The notes under the pieces are model-generated. The model had not been told where the DNA came from and did not search any database. It was given only the letters and a program-made list of their open reading frames with translations. From Candidatus Omnitrophota bacterium (GTDB lineage: Bacteria; Omnitrophota; Gorgyraeia; Gygaellales; Profunditerraquicolaceae): DNA of 15,977 bases. This document shows, piece after piece, positions 12,001-15,977 of this stretch; position 1 is the first letter of the stretch; the number at the start of each line of letters is the position of its first letter. Both the position numbers and the translations under genes were made by a program. The stretch spans positions 1-15,977 of the forward strand of contig VGKM01000012.1 in the NCBI GenBank assembly GCA_016867005.1, given 5' to 3'.

Positions 12001-15000
12001 CATAATCATGCGGCAAGATTAATGTCCTGCCGTCATCTTTACCAATCTTAACTTCTCTATCAACTTCGGTAATACAGACAAAATAACCTTCGCCTGCCCT
12101 ATATATAATGCCTTCGTAGGCAAGCTCAGCAGCGCTAAGCGACTTTAATGTGCGGGAATTAGCGTAATCTATGACGGAAATGATCAATGCCTTAGCTTTA
12201 TCCAATCTGTAGCCAAGGCCAGGGACTTGTTTCAAGAGGAGCATTTCTTCAAAAGCAGCTTTGGAAGGAATAACCGGATTGCCGAAGATATCTTCAAATC
12301 TTTTGATAAGGAGTTTTTCCGGAACACCGGTTACCAAAGGAGGCCCTGTCTTCTGCGGCAGGAACCCTTCAATATTCGCCTGAGGAGATACATCAACAGG
12401 TATGCCTAATAATTCCACATCTTTATCTTTACCTAATCTATACAACGGCCCGAATTTAACTCCAAACCCGTCATATTGCCCGCCCTGGACCCAATTAATA
12501 CCATAATCAAACTCTGCAGAGGTCTTGGGGAAGAACGGTACCGGGACTTCTAAACCGAACCTTAGTGTTTTCATATCATATTTTCCGTTTATTCCGCCTT
12601 CTACTGTAAATGCCACATCTCGAGGAAGTTCTACCTTTACAAACCCAATGGCCTTCAAAGAATCGGTTCCAGCATACATTGTGCGGCCGCCTACTGAGGT
12701 TGTAATGCCTTTTTCTTTGCTGGATAAGAAACTCACTGGCGTTTTAAATTCAACTCCGCCGTAGGGATAAAAACTCTTGTTCGCCCACTTTGAAGTGTCC
12801 CATTCAGGCCTGAAGAACACTTTCCACATCTTGCCGGTTTTCTTATCTTCCCAGCCAAACCCGACGCTTGAATAAAGCAGCTGCTCTTTGACAAATATTT
12901 CATGAGGCAATACTATTTCGTCCCCGTCTTCATTATGGGCGATAATGCCGGCTTTTTCTTTTGCTTCGGTAAAGCTGGCGCCGAAATTCAGGTCGGCAAA
13001 ATACCCTTTAGCCAGATCATCCCTTATATGAATATCATGCACCTGGATGCTGTTATCTTTGCTTAATGAAACATCTGCATACCCGACATAAGCCAATGAG
13101 AGGTTGCCTTTTGAAGCGGCAAAATTATCAAACAATATCAACCTGCGCTCTTTGGTTGATTTGTATTCGCCCGGCTTCATTTCTTTAGAGAAGTTCCTGT
13201 CTGCAATGCCGATAGCAAAGAGGTTCATCGCATTCTCTCCCATCGGGGTCCTGATGCCAACGCCTCTCTGATGAGTTTGCGGGGTGCCTTGATACTGCAC
13301 GCCTACGCTGTATAAATCAATCTTGCTGCCTAAAATCCTGTATAAATCAGTCACCTGCGCGCTGTTGCCTAAGAAATTATCCATCATATACTGGCCGAGG
13401 TACCCTTCGGGATTTTCCGACTCAAGCAAATCCTTGATTTCTTTCTCGGTAAACAAAGGCAGGTGCGGGTATTTCTGCTGCAGGCCGGCGAATTTATTGG
13501 CGATTTCTTTTGCCTCTTTATATAATGCCTCACGCTGCTTCTGAATCCTCATCGAACTTTCGGCTATCTCGCTGGTCAAATCAAGGACATCATCCCTTGC
13601 CGACTGGAATCTTCTTAAAAGCTTAATTCCGTTATTTACTGTCTTTGCCTTGGCATTGATATAGGCGTTTACCTTATCAAGGGTATCGCCTATTTCTGCG
13701 CGGACCTCATCCAAATATGCCTGGACCTCAGGCAATGATGCGATATTATCATCCGGGTCAACGACATTCTGAAGAGTATTGCTGTAATCTTCGGCGTTAT
13801 TTAAATCGGTTTCAGTTGTCTGGACATAGCTTTGGGCCGTGCCAATCAATGAATCTGTTGTCGGGTCATGATGAGCGCCATCCCATGCAGAACCGGTTAA
13901 TTGCTCATAATGCACCTTGGCATCGATATAACGCACAGTCCAGTAATCAATGGCTTTCTGCTTGATTGCCGGGTCTGGCTCAACGCTATTCATGGCATCC
14001 ACAACCTGCTGCTCCAGCCAGTTAATGCTCCAATCATTATTCGACTCAAGGGTAGCTGCTTCATCGGTTAAAGAATCTGCGCCGCTGACTGCCTGGTCAT
14101 GTTTATTCTGATAATAAGATATCCCCTGCTGGGCGAGCATTGCTTTGGTCTGTACATATCTCAACGATTCTTCGGCGTCGGTAAGCTGCTCTCTTGCTGC
14201 GGCTAATTGCGCTTCAGTCCATTTCTTGTTTGCTTCTTCGGGGTTCTTGTACCAATCTGCTGACTGAGGAATAATACTTGCCCTGTCCTGCCAAATCTTT
14301 ATACTATTTTCCGCATCAACAACATCCAGGACAACGTCAATGCTCTGGTCTTTGCTTAAAATTCTGCTCTTATAAATGATTGCCTGCTGCACCTGCTGGT
14401 TGAGCTGATTAATTTCATGTTCTTTGGAAACAATCTGTTCATTATAATAACTTACTAACCCCTCATTAACAGGATCATGATTAAGCCAATAATTCATATT
14501 ATCCTGTAAGCTTGCCAATTCAGCTTGCTCTGCTGTAACCTGATCCCTTAGCGCCGCAATGTCGCTGTCTGCTTTTACTAGAGCCGCCTGATAACGCTCG
14601 TTTGCCTTAACCAAATTCTCTTCTCTGTCAGCGATATTCCTATTTAACCAGTCAATTCTTTCCTGCCTCCATACATCTGACTGCTTGATAAGGTATTCCA
14701 TATACATCTTGTTGTCCAAGTCAATTCTAACCTTCTCCTGGAGCCTTGGTAATTGCTGATAAATATTATTCATCCAGTCAAAATATTCTTTTTGATTCCT
14801 AAATTCCTTAACGTTTCTCCCCAAACCATGTATTGCCCTGAAATATTCTTCTAATTCGGAATAAACTGCAGGGGTTTCAACTGCTGCTGCTACTGGATGC
14901 TCTTCAGGAACAAGCTTAGAAATATCCTTTACTGTGGATTCTTTTGGAATTACGCCTCCGATAGGAGAAACATCTAACGCGTCAGTGCTCCCATCTTCAT

Positions 15001-15977
15001 TTTCCTTTAATATAAAGGTATCTTTTTCTTCCAGCCCTTCAGGATACTTGATGTGCCTTGAGTATTCAATTACTGCCGGGGCAAAATATTCTTTTCCTTC
15101 GGGAGTCATGCCTTTAGCTAAATATTTAGGATGCCAAACCTTATGGACATTTTCTCTTAAGGTGATTGTTTCATACCCGGAGCCGAAATTTACCTCAACT
15201 CTTTCTCCTGAGCTGATCCATCCGCCATCCCTTAATGCCTTAAACTGCTCAAATGTCAGGAAGTCAGTAGACGGGGCGTTATTTCTGAATGTCCAGACAA
15301 TCGCATACGGGACATTGATATCCATTCTTTCAACAAACGCAAATGCCCTCTTGTTAAATTTAAAAGCCGCGCCTTCCAAGTAAACAATCTTTGCGTCTTC
15401 AGACAAGGTAATTTCAATCTTTTTGTCGTAAATCTTGCCGTCTAAGGCCTTGTATTCATAGTGAAACTCATATTTAGTGCCTTTAGGCATATTCTCGGTC
15501 GCAAGCTCATCCGTGCTGACGCGGAAGGATCTTCCGTTATTAATTATATGCGCTGTAACCTCGCCAAGCTTTCCTTCATACATTAAATTACGCATTACTA
15601 CCAGCGGCAAAGAAGGCCCGATGATTTCCCTGGTGTAAGGATTGACTCTTGTAGTTACGCTGACAGGGTTGTCGTTGGCGTCATTAACAAAGGCGCCATT
15701 TACCTGCAGAGGGACTTTGGCGTATACGGAAGCAGGGATGCTCTGCGGGTTCTCAATAACCGATGCGCACCTTCCATAAGGATCGACCCTAAACCCGTAT
15801 TTCTGCATGACGCCTCTAAACATCGCATCCAGATTGGAAAAATCCCTAAGTCCGCTGACACGCATTAACTTATGCGGATAAAGCTTCTCTTCCAGATCGG
15901 TCTTCCATGGCCACTGGCCGGTCAATCTCAGGAACGGCTCAGTCGGAGCAAATTTATCGCCGTCTTCAACCCGGGTT
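1..15977 (-). CDS. Giant multidomain membrane protein, partial at both ends (over 5,325 residues)
   Basis: One minus-strand frame is open from 15976 to 2 without a stop, giving 5,325 complete codons; bases 15977 and 1 belong to codons cut by the window edges. Neither start nor stop is present, so no start choice or RBS can be judged. The translation is protein-like throughout, with hydrophobic helices, amphipathic coiled coil, beta-strand patterning and enzyme motifs in order. From N to C it shows a beta-rich region, coiled coil, barrel-like region, YD-like repeats, one TM, a GT48-like glycosyltransferase between two TM clusters, a NadD-like nucleotidyltransferase, a GNAT domain, two TM helices and a low-complexity tail. 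Known from the literature: Omnitrophota carry such giant genes. Inferred: an envelope-spanning protein coupled to polysaccharide synthesis. Several genes fused by assembly error would not give a single clean frame, so I treat it as one gene. The ORF call is firm; the overall role is not. Confidence 0.93.
2..825 (-). other. C-proximal region with low-complexity linker (residues about 5051-5325, continues beyond the window)
   Basis: After the hydrophobic hairpin comes a Tyr/Asp/Arg-rich helical segment (EEYFRIYRQYYQDLSDL, about 725-780). It is followed by a disordered stretch rich in Asp, Asn, Gln, Ser and Pro, including five Ser in a row and QQPDDQSQEPQQPSG (about 460-545). Then comes a probably folded part with FIGETIKEGHVSSLFGRIEG (about 350-410) and WKYFHRLADLYEQL (about 45-90); the last looks like a TPR-type helix. 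No family is recognised. The frame is still open at base 2, so the protein continues. Confidence 0.45.
825..990 (-). other. Hydrophobic segment, probably two transmembrane helices
   Basis: LSMILFGLLSLLPFVGGC (about 915-970) and SMPLILVIAAIVIIPIIIII (about 840-900) are separated by a short VIPGVVAV turn and followed by YFKVKN. This reads as a helical hairpin returning to the side it started from, or as one long buried segment. The ATA/ATT-rich codon run for the Ile stretch makes this DNA visibly AT-rich. It anchors the C-terminal part again to a membrane after the two soluble enzyme-like domains. Confidence 0.8.
1000..1447 (-). other. GNAT-family N-acetyltransferase-like domain (residues about 4844-4993)
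   Basis: About 150 residues with the GNAT order: an N-terminal helix with FEQIVKINQLCFERGF, two central strands, strand IYIYYMAVNPAYHG leading into the acetyl-CoA loop RSIGLT (4924-4929; Arg...Gly, about 1193-1207), a long helix VEIAIEFALKNN, then LALDVSKHNPKAIEFYNNL, the typical Asn...Ala..FY segment of motif B. Thr stands where the canonical (Q/R)xxGx(G/A) loop has Gly or Ala. The acceptor substrate cannot be told. It begins about 10 residues after the nucleotidyltransferase domain, so the two may form one cytosolic enzymatic tail. Fold assignment is good; activity is not shown. Confidence 0.82.
1470..2250 (-). other. NadD/NMNAT-like nucleotidyltransferase domain (residues about 4577-4835)
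   Basis: Three hallmark motifs of nicotinate/nicotinamide mononucleotide adenylyltransferases occur in the right order and spacing. An N-terminal strand RVGIYPVAANP leads to HWDH (His4591 and His4594; 2195-2206), the HxGH nucleotide-binding motif with Asp in place of Gly. YYIVGGDHYFRW (about 1916-1951; Asp4682, Trp4687) matches the GxDxxxxxxxW segment that contacts the nicotinate nucleotide in NadD. SATAIR (4781-4786; 1619-1636) matches the iSSTxIR ATP-binding motif, followed by IPYMGYRYILAYPEYLDML, like the VPxxVxxYIxxxxLY end of NadD. Length (about 230 residues) fits. Expected reaction: NMN or NaMN plus ATP to the dinucleotide plus pyrophosphate. The Gly-to-Asp change and the insertion around 1800-1900 may mean altered activity or substrate. 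A helical segment (2250-2640) precedes it. Confidence 0.8.
2082..2101. repeat. 10-bp perfect tandem duplication inside the coding frame
   Basis: The decamer cggtagcatt occurs twice head to tail. Ten is not a multiple of three, so the two copies are read in different phases (encoding part of NATECYRY). It lies in the nucleotidyltransferase-like domain. Probably chance or an old slippage event compensated by other indels; the frame is intact on both sides. Confidence 0.6.
2640..2880 (-). other. Pro/Ala/Thr/Gln-rich linker
   Basis: Low-complexity stretch of about 75 residues, for example TAATPVSTEAKKQDVAKPT (about 2755-2815) and QPVQPQAPPVDEKPAKSK (about 2650-2705). It separates the membrane synthase and helical region from the nucleotidyltransferase-like domain. 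It looks like a disordered flexible tether rather than a folded domain. Confidence 0.75.
2880..3815 (-). other. Helical region after the glycosyltransferase (residues about 4055-4365)
   Basis: About 310 residues, mostly charged amphipathic helix, with a very Lys/Glu-rich part (KSDKAEDKEGNKKKNVKAVE, about 3265-3330) and heptad-like stretches near 3130-3250. Its last part is aromatic (ISDFFDRIAWNVPILDAFIALWHTIRW, shown in two runs: ISDFFDRIAW and NVPILDAFIALWHTIRW, about 2940-3010), perhaps a membrane-interface helix. No family is recognised. It could be a cytosolic regulatory or oligomerisation segment of the synthase. Confidence 0.45.
3815..4390 (-). other. Second transmembrane cluster of the glycosyltransferase module
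   Basis: Following the catalytic part are hydrophobic segments WLTAFYLIFNWNLFIGLPLA (about 4310-4375), VLGSLIAIKDIFMRNLWYFV (about 4180-4240), AFWTAIILAFVGFHPYVLVL (about 3965-4025), FFPMAMFIAAWIGTYIV (about 3912-3962) and an amphipathic segment IGQMIYAGLWGFLDQLNFI (about 3825-3885). This mirrors the C-terminal channel-forming bundle of processive glucan synthases. An interfacial-helix-like stretch, IIDNFWWDGFGFYL (about 4405-4460), precedes it. The even/odd helix count is uncertain, so the side on which the chain emerges is inferred from the enzyme-like domains downstream. Confidence 0.75.
6345..6875 (-). other. First transmembrane cluster of the glycosyltransferase module
   Basis: Hydrophobic segments in order are HYLLFWMPIWQIII (about 6815-6860), YVGLVVVLNTGFFSALAYLAI (about 6684-6746, part shown), LGLIPLSYLAVLAIFWYL (about 6575-6632), LGLQALVLVTGLALAIM (about 6465-6515) and IIKATAFGLILETFRLSFYA (about 6360-6418). 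That is about five helices, comparable with the N-terminal TM bundle of GT48 enzymes. The first follows a basic stretch (RVKHRLKH). Confidence 0.8.
7080..7640 (-). other. FKS1_dom1-like segment before the first TM cluster
   Basis: In callose and FKS synthases a domain ahead of the catalytic part carries landmarks of the form V-V-x-P-I-Y-x-x-I followed by W-R-N-Y-D-D-x-N-E-Y-F-W. Here VIKLIENIYKPLLDLF (about 7220-7267) is followed by HQWSLLWEEWNEAFRF (about 7085-7132) in the same order and at similar spacing. The segment begins near GKEGFCGENAW (about 7590-7622). This second match, independent of the catalytic motifs, is why I prefer GT48 over a generic GT2 enzyme. The likeness is weak residue by residue and needs a profile comparison. 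Confidence 0.5.
8240..8300 (-). other. Single transmembrane helix separating outer and inner halves
   Basis: A continuous hydrophobic stretch, SIVFWAVTPIILILVFLGL, is followed at once by a basic cluster (RRRSISRFLRS, to about 8200). By the positive-inside rule the Arg-rich side is cytosolic, so the N-terminal 2,550 residues would be extracytoplasmic and the C-terminal part would begin in the cytosol. This agrees with the Cys-poor beta-rich composition before it and the enzymatic modules after it. Confidence 0.85.
8310..12430 (-). other. Long beta-rich extracytoplasmic region (residues about 1183-2556)
   Basis: About 1,370 residues are dominated by short beta-type segments with Asp/Asn/Gly turns. 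Recurrent phrases such as YFVCITEVDREV, YLFVYFAGDNQLML, YIVLPKPADD and YTLITKDGLAIS (about 12140-11510) look like a series of small repeated beta modules of the type 'read a value, linker helix, strand pair'. Further on, YD-type motifs appear (separate entry). Only three Cys residues are present (near 12080, 9565 and 8735), fitting an extracytoplasmic protein that does not depend on disulfides. No catalytic motif is evident. The region ends in a Lys-rich helix and runs into the TM helix at 8240-8300. Likely role: stalk, adhesin or carbohydrate-binding scaffold (inference). Confidence 0.5.
9370..10660 (-). repeat. Loose YD-type (RHS-like) protein repeats
   Basis: The motif Y-D-x-x-G-R recurs: YDAWGR at about 10640-10657, YDYLGR at about 9673-9690 and YDDYGR at about 9376-9393. 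Each is preceded by a hydrophobic strand and followed by a charged strand (RVIVEP, REVEKKFG, RKIASETVEG). Degenerate relatives are RDTKDNEIGTEIYHY (about 10205-10252) and YDAITNNVVGTETF (about 9922-9966). The pattern matches the core of YD/RHS repeats, which bind or enclose ligands in cell-surface and toxin proteins. Spacing is irregular and the DNA itself is not repeated, so these are old, diverged copies. There are too few to form a closed RHS shell within this window. Confidence 0.5.
12430..13330 (-). other. Outer-membrane beta-barrel-like region (residues about 883-1183)
   Basis: Roughly 300 residues show successive short segments of alternating residues rich in Gly and aromatics, typical of transmembrane beta strands. 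Examples are NLSLAYVGYADVSL near 13100, YFADLNFGASF near 12990, LLYSSVGFGW near 12860, KAIGFVKVEL near 12640, and the closing DGFGVKFGPLYRL near 12450. Loops between them are rich in Asp, Lys, Asn and Gly. No named porin or autotransporter family is recognisable. A barrel embedded within a much longer chain would be unusual; a large beta-sandwich or lipid-transfer-like fold is a fair alternative. A barrel would place this part of the protein at an outer membrane, which the Omnitrophota envelope is thought to have. Confidence 0.45.
13330..14870 (-). other. Long alpha-helical / coiled-coil region (residues about 370-883)
   Basis: About 510 residues with almost no Gly or Pro for long runs and a strong excess of Gln, Glu, Ala, Lys, Asp and Leu, in heptad-like order. 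Examples are ALVKADSDIAALRDQVTAEQ near 14560 and AQLAAAREQLTDAEESLRYV near 14180. Short breaks (for example NHDPVNEG near 14480 and HHDPTTDS near 13865) divide it into several helical segments, each roughly 60-120 residues. There is no Cys. Such regions usually act as rods, spacers or oligomerisation segments in envelope proteins. Glutamine is encoded almost only by CAG here, unlike the catalytic region downstream in the same frame. It directly precedes the barrel-like region. Confidence 0.8.
14870..15976 (-). other. N-proximal beta-rich region of the giant protein (residues 1 to about 369)
   Basis: I do not recognise a named family here. The segment is rich in short alternating hydrophobic/polar stretches suggesting beta strands, with many Gly, Asn and Asp turns and only one Cys (in GRCASV near 15770). 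Phrases such as VNDANDNPVSV and YEYKALDGKIYD look like Ig-like or other beta-sandwich surface modules. It ends in a Pro/Glu/Val/Ala-rich hinge (around PEEHPVAAAVETP, about 14870-14920) before the helical region begins. The real N-terminus, including any signal peptide, lies beyond 15977. An extracytoplasmic location is inferred from composition and from its position N-terminal to the TM helix at 8240-8300. Confidence 0.5.

Noticed and set aside
14934..15383. 149-codon plus-strand open frame
   Set aside because: It lies opposite the giant minus-strand frame, its translation is Ser/Leu/Pro-rich with no domain or motif, and the minus-strand reading is coherent protein throughout.
1..15977. Several separate genes in an operon, with NadD-like and GNAT genes on their own
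   Set aside because: No stop codon separates any of the modules; linkers between them are in frame and typical of disordered tethers.
1..15977. CRISPR arrays, tRNA or rRNA genes, insertion sequences, riboswitches, terminators
   Set aside because: No regularly spaced direct repeats, no tRNA-like cloverleaf or rRNA-like conserved blocks, no transposase motifs and no intergenic space were seen on either strand.

Overview
The whole window lies inside one giant protein-coding gene on the minus strand. Read from base 15976 down to base 2, one frame stays open for 5,325 codons with no stop. The first codon (Thr) and the last (Glu) both run off the window, so the true start, stop, promoter and terminator are not visible and the protein is longer than 5,325 residues. 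Residue numbers used here count from the first complete codon at 15976 (residue n begins at base 15976-3(n-1)). There is no intergenic space, no RNA gene, no mobile element and no credible plus-strand gene. The short open frames on the plus strand are shadows of this gene.

The organism is probably a bacterium with moderate to low GC that uses the standard code; no in-frame TGA is read as Trp. Uninterrupted genes of this size that mix surface-type and enzymatic modules have been reported in the candidate phylum Omnitrophota, and that is my best guess. It rests on gene style, not on any marker gene.

Order of modules from N to C (high to low coordinates): (1) beta-rich extracytoplasmic-type region, about 15976-14870; (2) long helical/coiled-coil region, about 14870-13330; (3) a stretch resembling an outer-membrane beta barrel, about 13330-12430; (4) a long beta-rich region with loose YD-type (RHS-like) repeats, about 12430-8310; (5) a single transmembrane helix at about 8240-8300; (6) a membrane glycosyltransferase module at about 7640-3815 whose motifs and layout resemble 1,3-beta-glucan (callose/FKS) synthases of family GT48; (7) a helical region and a Pro/Ala/Gln-rich linker, 3815-2640; (8) a nicotinate-nucleotide adenylyltransferase (NadD/NMNAT)-like domain, about 2250-1470; (9) a GNAT acetyltransferase-like domain, about 1447-1000; (10) a hydrophobic double-TM segment, about 985-830; (11) a low-complexity linker and an unrecognised C-proximal region, 830-2.

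A working model is a polypeptide anchored in the inner membrane. Its N-terminal few thousand residues would reach through the periplasm or envelope, while a cytosol-facing polysaccharide synthase and two small cytosolic enzyme-like domains sit on the C-terminal side. The module identities come from motif reading by eye, and the joint function is inference.
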